Part shown: in pieces, positions 26,086 to 34,968 of the stretch | How the letters are laid out: every line of letters starts with the position of its first letter | Numbering within the stretch: the stretch's first letter is position 1 | Origin: Acidimicrobiia bacterium | Lineage (GTDB): Bacteria > Acidobacteriota > Vicinamibacteria > Vicinamibacterales > CAVVIG01 | NCBI GenBank assembly: GCA_016871175.1 | Contig: VFZL01000012.1 | Span: forward strand, 45,562-109,561 | Direction of reading: 5' to 3' | DNA: 64,000 nucleotides | Position numbers and translations under genes: made by a program | The notes under the pieces: model-generated | Seen by the model: the letters and a program-made list of their open reading frames with translations, nothing else | The model's database searches: none | Told to the model about the DNA's origin: nothing

Positions 26086-28604
26086 GATTCGGCTCTCCGC
26101 ATCTGGAACGGCGCGCTCTTGATGATGCTCGTGATGATCGTCGACCACTTGTAGCCGCCAGGCGCGGCGTCGCGGACGATCGCCCGGAGGGTGGGACGGT
26201 CGTAGTACTCGACGCTCCGCCCGAGCGCGAACGACAGCAACCGCTCTGTGACCGTGCCGACGAATTGCTCGCGTCGGCCCACCATCACGTCGCGCAAACC
26301 GGGCAGCCCCTCGAACTTGTCGCCGTTCGGCAGTGCTCCGCTCGCGTCCACTGGCGTGCGCCCTTCATCGACCGTGCGATACCGTCCGACTGCGTCGAAG
26401 TGCTCCAGTGCGAAGCCGAGCGGATCCATCTGCGAGTGGCACGTCGCGCAAACGGCGTTCTTCCGATGCTCCTCGAGGCGCGCGCGAACGGATTGGCGCT
26501 CGCCGTTCGCGCCCCTGTCCTTGAGCGCCGGCACGTCGGGCGGCGGCGGGGGGGGCGGTGTGCCGAGCAAGTTCTCGAGCAGCCACTTGCCACGCAGCAC
26601 GGGCGAGGTGCGATTCGGATACGACGTGACCGTCAGGAGGCTCGCGTGGCCGAGAAGACCGCCTCGCGGCGTGCCAACGAGCATCACCTTGCGGAAGCGC
26701 GTGCCGTACACCCCGGGCACCCTGTAGTGACGCGCGAGCCGCTCATTCATGAAGGTGTAGTCCGCGGTGAGCAGCTCCGGCATCCCGCGGTCCGCTTCGA
26801 TCTGGCTCTTGATGAAGAGCTCCGTCTCGGTGCGCATCGCCTCGCGCAGGTTCTCGTCGAAGTCGGGGAAGAGATCCGGATCCGGCACCGCGCCGCGCAG
26901 GTCGCGCAGTTGCAGCCACTGCGCCGCAAAGTTGTCGACCAGCGCGCGTGAGCGACTGTCGGCGAGCATCCGCCTGATCTGACGGTCCAGTGTCGCCGGC
27001 TGCCTCAGCACACCCTTGGTCGCCACATCCAGAAGCTCATCGTCTGGCGCCGTGCTCCAGAGGAAGAACGACAGCCGTGACGCCAGTTCTAGATCGCTGA
27101 TGCGATAGGGCTGTCCTGGAGTCGCGTTGGTCGGCTCAGTCTCGATCCGGAAGAGGAAGTCGGGGCTCACGAGCAGACGCTGCAGCGCGCGCTCGAGTCC
27201 CGCCTCGAAGTCACCGTCCCGCCGACCCGCGTCGAAGAACGTCATCAGCGTGTCGAGGTCCTCTTTCGTGGCGGGACGACGATACACGCGGCGTGCCAGC
27301 GGCGTGAGGATCTGCCGCGCACACGCACGTTCATCGAGATCCGCGAGCTCACCCACCTGACCTGACTCCCGGCCAAGCCCACCTTGCCTGCCAGGCCCAC
27401 CCGGCCGACAGGTGAGGATGCGACGCCGACTCGGCGTGTCCCCGGCGCCCGCGACCGCGAACGGCCCCTCGATGGTGACGCTCTCGACGCCGGGCACGCC
27501 ATCGTAGGTCTCGTCCGTTTCGAACGCCCACCCGGCACGATTCGGTTGCTGCACATCCTCGGCTTCGAACTGCTTCCTGATGAACGCGACGCCGATGGTG
27601 TGGGCGCCGGCAGGCGCGCGGAACCGCAAGTTCAGGTCGGCATCGGCGTGGTTGGCGTAGGACTCCCACTCGGGCGTCCACGACAGGGTCGCCGCAAAGC
27701 TCAGAGGCGGATTGGTGATGTTCTTCCCGCCGACCGTGAACGTCCGGACCAGTTGACGATCCACCCGGACCTCGAGGTCGTGCGGCTGCGCCAGCCCGCG
27801 GACCGTGCTGTACAGCGTCTTCTGCAGCTTGATCGTGAGCGCGTACTCGCCCTCGACCGGAAAGGTGTGTGTCACCGCGGTTCCGCCGCGCGTGCCGAAC
27901 GGCAATCGATCGCTCGCGCGGTCTTCTTGCGTCATCAACTTCGACACCGAGTACGTATCGATGCTCGTCGTTGGGCCGGGCCGACCGAGGGCGAGGCGGC
28001 TGATCTTGCGGGCGGCGCTCAGGTAGCGTTCAAGCAGCGTGGGAGAGAGTGAGAGAACCGAGGCGTTGTTGTCGAACCCGTGTTGATCGGTATCGTCGGC
28101 AGGCAACAAGGTGCGGGGATCGATCTCCAGCGCGAGCACGTCACGGATGATGTTCGCGTACTCCGTGCGATTCAACCGGTGCGTGAGCGGACGCCCGGGG
28201 TTCGGACGCTCGTGCCCAACGCGATCGAGGTTCGCGTGCAGCGCGCTCACGAACGTCGTGGTGGCGGCCGGCTCCGGGCGCGGCCGGCCCGCGGGCGGCA
28301 TCAGGCCGCTCGACAGCTTCATCGCGACCTTCTCCCAGGTCTCTGCCTGATCGGCGATGGTCGTCAGGTCGATCTGCTCGAGTGTCAGCCCCGCGGTCTT
28401 GAGTCGGTCGTTGTGACAGGCGACGCAGTGGCGGTCCAGCAATTCGCGAGTGAGCGGCGGTGGGTTGGATGCGGTGCGCGATGCGGCCCGTGCCGGACGC
28501 GGCGTCGGTGTCTGCGCGACGGCGCGCGATGTCGGACCGGCGACCACCAGCACGACGAGGATGAACAGTGCGCCTACCCGCATGGCACCCGCGACCCTTC
28601 TCAC
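26082..28604 (-). CDS. Multi-domain PSD/PSCyt protein (DUF1587-1595-1592-1588-1585) with two heme motifs, module A
   Basis: The 840-residue product has a signal peptide (MRVGALFILVVLVVAGP). Domains in order: PSCyt1 with heme motif CVACH at 60-64 and LMPPAGRP; PSD3/DUF1587 at about 141-205 (HRLNRTEYANIIRDVL); a beta-sandwich insert; PSD5/DUF1595 at about 427-460; PSD4/DUF1592 from about 470 (ERALQRLLVSPDFLFRIE, LELASRLSFFLWS). They are followed by PSCyt3/DUF1588 (RGKWLLENLLG, a proline run, CATCH at 719-723 with MDPLGFALEHFD) and PSD2/DUF1585 to the end. It is predicted to be a periplasmic diheme protein. Residues about 402-424 are a Gly-rich insertion absent from the three paralogues. The substrate is unknown. 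Confidence 0.93.
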   Translation of the reverse strand: MRRVAGAMRVGALFILVVLVVAGPTSRAVAQTPTPRPARAASRTASNPPPLTRELLDRHCVACHNDRLKTAGLTLEQIDLTTIADQAETWEKVAMKLSSGLMPPAGRPRPEPAATTTFVSALHANLDRVGHERPNPGRPLTHRLNRTEYANIIRDVLALEIDPRTLLPADDTDQHGFDNNASVLSLSPTLLERYLSAARKISRLALGRPGPTTSIDTYSVSKLMTQEDRASDRLPFGTRGGTAVTHTFPVEGEYALTIKLQKTLYSTVRGLAQPHDLEVRVDRQLVRTFTVGGKNITNPPLSFAATLSWTPEWESYANHADADLNLRFRAPAGAHTIGVAFIRKQFEAEDVQQPNRAGWAFETDETYDGVPGVESVTIEGPFAVAGAGDTPSRRRILTCRPGGPGRQGGLGRESGQVGELADLDERACARQILTPLARRVYRRPATKEDLDTLMTFFDAGRRDGDFEAGLERALQRLLVSPDFLFRIETEPTNATPGQPYRISDLELASRLSFFLWSTAPDDELLDVATKGVLRQPATLDRQIRRMLADSRSRALVDNFAAQWLQLRDLRGAVPDPDLFPDFDENLREAMRTETELFIKSQIEADRGMPELLTADYTFMNERLARHYRVPGVYGTRFRKVMLVGTPRGGLLGHASLLTVTSYPNRTSPVLRGKWLLENLLGTPPPPPPPDVPALKDRGANGERQSVRARLEEHRKNAVCATCHSQMDPLGFALEHFDAVGRYRTVDEGRTPVDASGALPNGDKFEGLPGLRDVMVGRREQFVGTVTERLLSFALGRSVEYYDRPTLRAIVRDAAPGGYKWSTIITSIIKSAPFQMRRAES

Positions 28605-28713
28605 TTGTCCCCGATCTGCCCAGGGTAGAGTGACTTAGCGTATAAGAATCCTCTTGTCGGCCGGCCTCCGTCAAGTCAGGACCGTGATGATCCCGCGCGC
28701 GGCTGGTGTCAGA
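28605..28713. promoter_or_regulatory. Divergent intergenic region, module A
   Basis: About 110 bp separates the PSD/PSCyt gene and the divergent ankyrin gene, so both promoters should lie here. A short AT-rich block GTATAAGAATCC (about 28639-28650) is the best -10-like candidate on either strand. No clear -35 partner is visible. Confidence 0.35.
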
Positions 28714-30252
28714 ATGACCAATATGAGAGCTGTCTGGTTGCTGGCGGTGGTGGCGATGTGCCTGATAGGTCCAGCGGATGCCACGAGCCAGACGAGGGCG
28801 CCGAGTCCGAGCCCCATCGCGTCGCCCGTCGCTGATGCCGCCGAGCGGCAGGACGAGACGCTCGTGGCCAGCCTGGTGGCGAAGGGCGTCAGCGTCAACA
28901 CGACACAGCCCGATGGTGCAACCGCGCTGCACTGGGCGGTGTACCACGACCGCGGACCAACGGTTGATCTGCTGCTCAGGCGAGGGGCGAAGGTGAACGC
29001 GGCCAACGATCACGGCGTGACCGCCCTCGCGCTCGCCTGCGAAGTGGGCAACGTGCCGATGGTCGAGCGGTTGCTGAGCGCCGGCGCCGACCCGAACATG
29101 GCCACCAAGACCGGCGTGACGCCGCTCATGACGGCGGCACGCGCCGGCAGTCTGCCGGCCGTACGGGCGCTGCTCGCCAAGCGCGCCAACGTGAACGCCC
29201 TCGAGTCCTCTCACGGTCAGTCCGCCTTGATGTGGGCGGTGTCGCAACGGCATCCCGAGGTGATAGCGACCCTCATCGAGAACGGCGCCGACGTTCGTGC
29301 TCGAACGTCCGTCCGGCACCGGACGATCCAGACCGGCAATCGCTACGGCGACCAGAACAGCATCAAGGGAAGCGTCGGCGAAACCGACCTCGGCGGCTTC
29401 ACGCCACTGCTGTTCGCAGCCCGCGTGGGGGATCGGGAGTCTGCCCGTTCTCTGCTGAAGGCTGGAGCGCCGGTGGACGAGCCTGCGGCGAACGGCGCGA
29501 CTGCGCTGACAATCGCCGCACACAGCGGCCACGGTGAGGTCGCCACGTTCTTGTTGGAGCAGGGCGCCAACCCGAACGCCGACGGTGCCGGCTACGCGCC
29601 GCTCCACGCCGCCGTCCTGCGGGGAGACCACGCCTTGCTGAAGGCGCTGCTGGCGAAGGGTGCGAACCCGAACGCGAAGCTGACGAAAGGGACGTCCAGT
29701 CGGTACTACAGCAAGGACTACGCATTCAACGACCTGCTCGTCGGCGCAACGCCCATCTTGCTGGCCGCTCGATACGGCGAGCCCGAGATGGTGAGGATGC
29801 TCGCCGCGAGTGGCGCCGATCCGAAGGCGACGCTCCCCGACGGTACCGATCTCGTCATGTCCGCTATCTCGGTGACACGCGGCTACGGCGCCTTTCGCGC
29901 GGGCGACAAGCGTGAGCGCTACCAGGGCCCATCGGACGCGGCCGTGCGCGACGAGGCCGCCGAAGAGCGGACAACACTCGACATCGTCAAGATCGCGCTG
30001 AAGCTCGGGGTCGATCCCAACAACAAGACGAAAACCGGTGACACATGGCTCCATCTTGCGGTGGGGCAGTCGCTGGACACGGTCATTCCTGTGCTCGTCG
30101 AACACGGCGCGAAGCTCGACGCCAAGAACGAGCGCGGCCAGACGCCGCTCGCGATCACGACGCTGCAGGCCGTGCGCGGGTACTACGCGATGGACCCTGC
30201 TCAGCGCGCGGCTACCGCGGCGCTGCTGAGGAAGCTCGGCGCGATGGAGTGA
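28714..30252 (+). CDS. Secreted ankyrin-repeat protein, module A
   Basis: About 512 residues from the ATG at 28714, chosen to give a signal peptide (MRAVWLLAVVAMCLIGPADA). About ten ankyrin repeats follow, e.g. DGATALHWAVYHDRGPTVDL, NDHGVTALALACEVGNVPMV and TKTGVTPLMTAARAGSLPAV. A non-repeat insert (SSRYYSKDYAFNDLLVG) and a second block (GYGAFRAGDKRERYQG) interrupt the array before the last repeats. Ankyrin arrays bind proteins; with a signal peptide this one should work in the periplasm, where the PSD/PSCyt and HXXSHH products are also predicted. It is divergent from those genes. Confidence 0.9.
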   Translation: MTNMRAVWLLAVVAMCLIGPADATSQTRAPSPSPIASPVADAAERQDETLVASLVAKGVSVNTTQPDGATALHWAVYHDRGPTVDLLLRRGAKVNAANDHGVTALALACEVGNVPMVERLLSAGADPNMATKTGVTPLMTAARAGSLPAVRALLAKRANVNALESSHGQSALMWAVSQRHPEVIATLIENGADVRARTSVRHRTIQTGNRYGDQNSIKGSVGETDLGGFTPLLFAARVGDRESARSLLKAGAPVDEPAANGATALTIAAHSGHGEVATFLLEQGANPNADGAGYAPLHAAVLRGDHALLKALLAKGANPNAKLTKGTSSRYYSKDYAFNDLLVGATPILLAARYGEPEMVRMLAASGADPKATLPDGTDLVMSAISVTRGYGAFRAGDKRERYQGPSDAAVRDEAAEERTTLDIVKIALKLGVDPNNKTKTGDTWLHLAVGQSLDTVIPVLVEHGAKLDAKNERGQTPLAITTLQAVRGYYAMDPAQRAATAALLRKLGAME

Positions 30253-30318
30253 AGCGCGCCGGAGCCGTCAGCCGAGTTAACGAGCGGCGGTCAGCTCTTG
30301 GCGCAGAGCTCCTTGCTC

Positions 30319-30564
30319 TCAGTGGTGATGGTGTTCGACCATCTCGCGGTCGGCCACGGCCTTCTCGATCTGGTCCTTGCGGTTGTGTCGGCGGCCTGCC
30401 TCGAGGTTGGCCTTGCGCGTGCCTTCCGAGTCCACGCTGAAGAGCGAGAGCTCACGTGTGATGTCTGCGCTCTTGCACGACGGGCAGGCGAGCACGGTGT
30501 CGTGCCGGACCAGCATCTCGAAGAAGTGACCGCAGCCGCGGCAGGTGTATTCGTAGAGTGGCAT
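30319..30564 (-). CDS. FmdB-family zinc ribbon protein
   Basis: The 81-residue product begins MPLYEYTCRGCGHFFEML and continues ACPSCKSADITRELSLF, giving the two CxxC knuckles of the FmdB regulatory zinc ribbon. The C-terminus is charged and ends in four histidines (EMVEHHHH), which could bind metal. The family is small, cytoplasmic and of unclear function. The methionine start matches the family exactly. It is convergent with the ankyrin gene of module A. Confidence 0.92.
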   Translation of the reverse strand: MPLYEYTCRGCGHFFEMLVRHDTVLACPSCKSADITRELSLFSVDSEGTRKANLEAGRRHNRKDQIEKAVADREMVEHHHH

Positions 30565-30973
30565 GGGTGTCCCTACCTCAATCAGGATACCAGGCGCCCG
30601 CCGAGCAACCCAGGAGAGGCACGCCAGAACCGGTGGGCTGAGCCGGGCTCGCCATCGAGCCGATTGTGGTGGTCACCGGGCCATTCATGTCTCGATCGGA
30701 CGGCAGGCAAACACTTTAGCCTAGCGCAACGGCTCCAGAACGGGGGGATCGTCTGCCGTCTCGTCGTGCAGGACCGGGCCGACCAGGGAACGGGCGGTCA
30801 ACTTTGACCTCCATGATGACGCGAGAGATGATGGGGCGCAGTCTTTGCACCGACGTTATAATCTCTGCCACGATGTGGGGAAGGCGTCCCCAGTCGGAGT
30901 GTCGGCGGAGAAGGCGACGGAGCGAGGCGGCGCCTTCGCGTCTTGCCCAAGTGAGGGCCTCGCGAGAAGTGGT
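30565..30973. other. Intergenic region ahead of module B
   Basis: About 410 bp without a supported gene. A perfect TATAAT hexamer lies at 30857-30862, about 110 bp upstream of the module B start, but no good -35 is found 16-18 bp before it. No RNA family or CRISPR-like repeat is recognised. Confidence 0.4.
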
Positions 30974-33397
30974 ATGGGCATGAAACGAGCGCTCGGAGCG
31001 TTCATGTTGGTGTTGGCCACGGCGACCGTGGCCCCGGCTCAGACGGCCCCTGGGGTCACGAAAGCCGGCGCCGCGCTTTCCTCGGTCGGCACGCCTGCGG
31101 GCCACAAGGGCGTCCTCGACAAGTACTGCGTGACGTGTCACAACGCGCGCCTGAAGACCGCCAATCTCGTGCTCGAGGGCATCGACGTGGCCAATGTCCC
31201 GGCTGGGGCGCCGGTCTGGGAGAAGGTCGTCCAGAAGATGCGCACGGCGCAGATGCCACCAGCCGGGCGGCCCCGTCCCGAGAAGGATGCTTACGCCTCC
31301 ATGGTCGCGTGGCTCGAAGGTGAGCTCGATCGCGATGCGGTGGCACGACCGAACCCGGGTCGAACCGAGTCGCTGCACCGGCTGAACCGCGAAGAGTACA
31401 TGCGGGCCGTGCGCGATCTGCTCGCGCTCGACATTGACGTCACGTCGCTCCTGCCCGCCGACGACATGAGTTACGGGTTCGACAACATGGCGGGGGTGCT
31501 CAAGATCACACCGTCGTTGCTCGAGCGCTATCTCGCCGCCGCGCGTCAGATCAGCCGCCTGGCGGTTGGGAATCCCAAGCTGCCAGCCACGGCGGAGACC
31601 TTCCGCTTGAAGGCGGATCTCTATCAGGACCTGTCGTTCGACGATCTGCCAATCGGCACCCGCGGCGGGACGTCCATCAAGTATCACTTCCCGCTGGACG
31701 GCGAGTACACGATCGCGGTCGAACCGCTCGGGGGCGGCGCCGAGGCCCATCAGCTGGAGGTCAGCGTTGATGGTCAACGCGTCAAACTCTTCGAGCTCGG
31801 GCCGCGGCGTGGGATGGGTGCCGGACAGGGGTACGACTCGGAGGGTGCCGCACTCGACGTGCGCACGATGGTCAAGGCTGGACCCAAGACCGTCGCCGTG
31901 ACCTTTATCCGCAAGACCTCGGCGCTGGCCGAAGGTGTACGCGAACCGTTCTTGGTCACGCACGCGGAAGGCGATTCGCGCGTCCAGCCGGGTGTCGCCG
32001 CGGTCACCATCACCGGTCCGTTCAACGCGACGGGCGCCAGCGATACGCCGAGCCGTCGGCGCATCTTCGTGTGCCGTCCGGCAGCTCCAGCCAATGAGGC
32101 CGCGTGCGCCCGCCAGGTCGTCTCCACGCTCGCTCGGCGGGCGTATCGACGCCCGGTCACGGAGAAGGAAGTCGAGACGCTGTTGTCCTTCTACAAGGAT
32201 GGCCGCGACAAGGATGGCTTCGAGGGCGGCGTGGAAGCGGCGCTGCGACGCCTCCTGGTGTCGCCGGAGTTCCTGTTCCGCTACGCGGCGGATCCACCGG
32301 GAGCCAAGCCGGGCACCAGCTACAAGGTATCGGATCTCGAGCTTGCGTCACGGCTGTCGTTCTTCCTGTGGAGCAGCATCCCCGACGATCAGCTGCTCGA
32401 CCTCGCCGCCAAGGGGCAGCTGAGGAATCCGGGCGTCATCGAGGCGCAGGTGAAGCGGATGCTTGCCGATCCGCGCGCGGATGCGATCGCCAGGAATTTC
32501 GCCGGCCAGTGGCTCTACTTGCGCACCATCGAGGGCTCGGTGCCGGACGTCTATCTGTTCCCGAACTTCAGCGAGAACCTGCGGCGTGACTTCCGTCGCG
32601 AGACGGAGCTCTTCTTCCAGAGCATCCTGCACGACAACAAGAGCGCGCTCGACCTTGTCACCGCCGATTACACCTTCGTCAACGAGCGGCTCGCGAAGCA
32701 CTACGGCATTCCGAACGTCTACGGGAGCCATTTCCGCCGAGTGACGATTGCGGATCCGAACCGCCGCGGTTTGCTCGGTCAGGGGAGTATCCTCACGGTC
32801 ACATCGCTCGCGGATCGCACCACCGTCGTCGGCCGCGGCAAGTGGATCATGGAGAACCTCCTGGCCGCGCCGCCGCCGCAGCCGCCGCCGAACGTGCCGC
32901 CGCTGGCGACCAACGACGGGAAGAGCGCGCCGAAGTCTTTGCGCGAGCGCATGGAGCAGCACCGCGCGAACCCGGTGTGCGCATCGTGCCACAACCGCAT
33001 GGATCCGCTCGGTTTCGCGCTCGAGAATTTCGACGCCACCGGGCAGTGGCGCGAGTTCGATGACGGACGGCCGATTGACAGCTCGGCAGTGTTGCCAGAC
33101 GGCACGAAATTCGCCGGACCGGCAGGCCTTCGGGACATGCTGCTGGGTCAGAAGCGGTCGATCGTGCAAGCGCTGACCGAGAAGCTGATGCTGTACGCGT
33201 TGGGTCGCGGGCTCGAGTACTACGATGCGCCCGCCATCCGGCGGATCGTGAACGATGCGGCGGCGAGCACCTACGCGATTCAGTCGATCGTGGTCGGCAT
33301 CGTGAAGAGCACGCCGTTCCAGATGCGGAAGACAGAAGTGCCGGCGACTGTGGCGTCGCACGAACCGACGAAGACGCCCGTGGGGGCGAACAACTAG
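30974..33397 (+). CDS. Multi-domain PSD/PSCyt protein with two heme motifs, module B
   Basis: About 807 residues from the ATG at 30974, with GAGAAG upstream and a signal peptide (MKRALGAFMLVLATATVAPA). Order: PSCyt1 (DKYCVTCHNARLKTANL, MPPAGRPRPEKD), PSD3 (HRLNREEYMRAVRDLLALDI), a beta-sandwich insert (GGTSIKYHFPLDGEYTIAVE), PSD5 (ARRAYRRPVTEKEVETLLSF), PSD4 (LELASRLSFFLWSSIPDDQL), PSCyt3 (GKWIMENLLAAPPPQPPP, then CASCHNRMDPLGFALENF) and PSD2 (KLMLYALGRGLEYYDAPA). Two CxxCH sites predict a periplasmic diheme protein. The frame is open upstream, but only this start gives a signal peptide. The HXXSHH partner follows after 144 bp. Confidence 0.92.
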   Translation: MGMKRALGAFMLVLATATVAPAQTAPGVTKAGAALSSVGTPAGHKGVLDKYCVTCHNARLKTANLVLEGIDVANVPAGAPVWEKVVQKMRTAQMPPAGRPRPEKDAYASMVAWLEGELDRDAVARPNPGRTESLHRLNREEYMRAVRDLLALDIDVTSLLPADDMSYGFDNMAGVLKITPSLLERYLAAARQISRLAVGNPKLPATAETFRLKADLYQDLSFDDLPIGTRGGTSIKYHFPLDGEYTIAVEPLGGGAEAHQLEVSVDGQRVKLFELGPRRGMGAGQGYDSEGAALDVRTMVKAGPKTVAVTFIRKTSALAEGVREPFLVTHAEGDSRVQPGVAAVTITGPFNATGASDTPSRRRIFVCRPAAPANEAACARQVVSTLARRAYRRPVTEKEVETLLSFYKDGRDKDGFEGGVEAALRRLLVSPEFLFRYAADPPGAKPGTSYKVSDLELASRLSFFLWSSIPDDQLLDLAAKGQLRNPGVIEAQVKRMLADPRADAIARNFAGQWLYLRTIEGSVPDVYLFPNFSENLRRDFRRETELFFQSILHDNKSALDLVTADYTFVNERLAKHYGIPNVYGSHFRRVTIADPNRRGLLGQGSILTVTSLADRTTVVGRGKWIMENLLAAPPPQPPPNVPPLATNDGKSAPKSLRERMEQHRANPVCASCHNRMDPLGFALENFDATGQWREFDDGRPIDSSAVLPDGTKFAGPAGLRDMLLGQKRSIVQALTEKLMLYALGRGLEYYDAPAIRRIVNDAAASTYAIQSIVVGIVKSTPFQMRKTEVPATVASHEPTKTPVGANN

Positions 33398-33541
33398 GCG
33401 CGCGGAGCGCCTGCGACCCCGTGACGTGAGTCAGGGTCGCCCGAGCGAGCGAGGCGCGAGGGAGCGGCGCGGGCCGTGGGGGGTCCGCAAGCGACCGAGC
33501 CGGGGTTCGGGGCAGAGCCCCGACAAATAGAGGAGTCATAA
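33398..33541. repeat. GC-rich repeat element with GGGGCAGAGCCCC hairpin inside module B
   Basis: The 144-bp gap between the two module B genes contains a perfect hairpin TCGGGGC-aga-GCCCCGA (33507-33523). It is preceded at the same spacing by AGCGACCGAG, as at the hairpin near 1421. The two sites share both blocks 9 nt apart. Modules A and C have no such spacer (4-bp overlap and 12 bp), so the element looks inserted. It may act as an attenuator or be a dispersed palindromic repeat. Confidence 0.5.
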
Positions 33542-34894
33542 ATGTTCATCACGAAGATGGCGCTTCCACGGCGAACGTTCCTCAAGGGGATGGGGGCTTC
33601 GCTGGCCCTGCCGCTTCTAGATGCCATGGTTCCGGCAATGCGCGCGGCGGGCGCGAACAAGCCGGTCCCACGCCTGGGCTTCATCTACACGCCCAATGGC
33701 GCGACGATGGCGTCGTGGACCCCGGCTGGGGAATCGACCAAGCTGGACGTGCTGTCGCCGACGCTGAGTCCGCTCGAGCGATTCAAAGATCAGATCATCG
33801 TGCCGACCGGTCTCAGCCAGCGGCAGGCCGAGTCGTGGGGCGACGGGAACGGCGAGCACTCACGCGGGCAGACCGTGTGGCTGTGCGGCGTCCATCCGAA
33901 GCGGACCGAGGGCGCCGACGTGCAGGCCGGCATCACCGTCGATCAGATCGCGGCGCAGGCCATCGGGAAGGACACGCCGCTGCTGTCGCTCGAGATGGCG
34001 CTCGAGCAGAACTATCTGGTGGGCAACTGCGACAACGGTTACAGCTGTGTCTACTGGAACACCATCTCCTGGCGCACACCGACCACGCCATTGCCGATGG
34101 AAGTCAATCCGCGTGTCGTCTTCGAACGGTTGTTCGGGGATGGCGGGTCGCCGGAGCAGCGGCTGCGCCAGGTGCGCGAGGACAAGAGCATCCTCGACTC
34201 CGTGAGGGATTCCGTGGCCGCGCTGCAGGGTCGACTGGGCGCGAGCGACAAGGTCCGCGTGGCCGAGTACCTCGACTCGATGCGCGAGATCGAGCGCCGC
34301 ATTCAGATCGCGGAGAAACAGAGCGGTGAGTCAGTCGTGCAGCTGCCGGATCGGCCGGTTGGCGCGCCGGAGCAGTACGACGACCACGCCAAGCTGATGT
34401 TCGACCTCGCGGCCGTCGCGTTCCAGGCCGACATCACGCGCGTGTTCACGCTCCTGCTCGGTCGCGAGCAGACCAATCGTCCGTATCCGTGGCTCGGCGT
34501 ACCGGAAGCGCACCACGCGATCTCGCACCACCAGAACGACGCGGCTCGACTGGCCAAGGCGGCGAAGATCAACACGTATCACATCGACCTGCTCGCCCGG
34601 TTCGCGGACAAGCTCAAGTCCACTCCGGACGGCGACGGCAACCTGCTCGATCACGCGATGCTGCTCCAGGGCAGCGGCCTGAGCAATTCGGATCAGCACT
34701 CGCACATTGACCTACCGCTCGTGCTCGTGGGCGGTGGCGCCGGGACCGTCAACGGTGGACGCCACCTCCGCTTCGCGAAGGACACGCCGATGAACAACCT
34801 CCACCTCGCGATGCTGGACAAGATCGGCGTCCCGGTGGAGAAGTTCGGCGACGGCACGGGCCGGCTGAATCTCGAGCCGCTCTCCGGGGTATAG
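33542..34894 (+). CDS. HXXSHH (DUF1552) protein, module B
   Basis: The 450-residue product starts MFITKMALPRRTFLKGMG with a Tat-type signal. The HXXSHH motif is AHHAISHHQ near residue 325. The cysteine motif is changed to NCDNGYSCVYWNTISWR, where the other three copies have SCAYTN. The ending DLPLVLVGGGAGTVNGGR matches its paralogues. A GAGG site precedes the ATG. This is the most diverged of the four copies: the signal lacks the RRTVLRGLG form, and the region after it has GMRAAGANKPVPRLGFIY-like divergence. Function is unknown. Confidence 0.92.
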   Translation: MFITKMALPRRTFLKGMGASLALPLLDAMVPAMRAAGANKPVPRLGFIYTPNGATMASWTPAGESTKLDVLSPTLSPLERFKDQIIVPTGLSQRQAESWGDGNGEHSRGQTVWLCGVHPKRTEGADVQAGITVDQIAAQAIGKDTPLLSLEMALEQNYLVGNCDNGYSCVYWNTISWRTPTTPLPMEVNPRVVFERLFGDGGSPEQRLRQVREDKSILDSVRDSVAALQGRLGASDKVRVAEYLDSMREIERRIQIAEKQSGESVVQLPDRPVGAPEQYDDHAKLMFDLAAVAFQADITRVFTLLLGREQTNRPYPWLGVPEAHHAISHHQNDAARLAKAAKINTYHIDLLARFADKLKSTPDGDGNLLDHAMLLQGSGLSNSDQHSHIDLPLVLVGGGAGTVNGGRHLRFAKDTPMNNLHLAMLDKIGVPVEKFGDGTGRLNLEPLSGV

Positions 34895-34968
34895 CGCGCT
34901 CTCCAGGCCCGGGAGGCCGGGCAGGAGGCAGGTAGGCGAGTCGGCAGGTGAGGAGTTGGGGGGAGAAC

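Noticed and set aside
30857..30862. Perfect TATAAT as promoter of module B
   Set aside because: No acceptable -35 sequence lies 16-18 bp upstream; kept only as a remark.
30565..30973. Riboswitch or structured RNA ahead of module B
   Set aside because: Some GC-rich inverted repeats exist, but no known consensus can be matched by eye.
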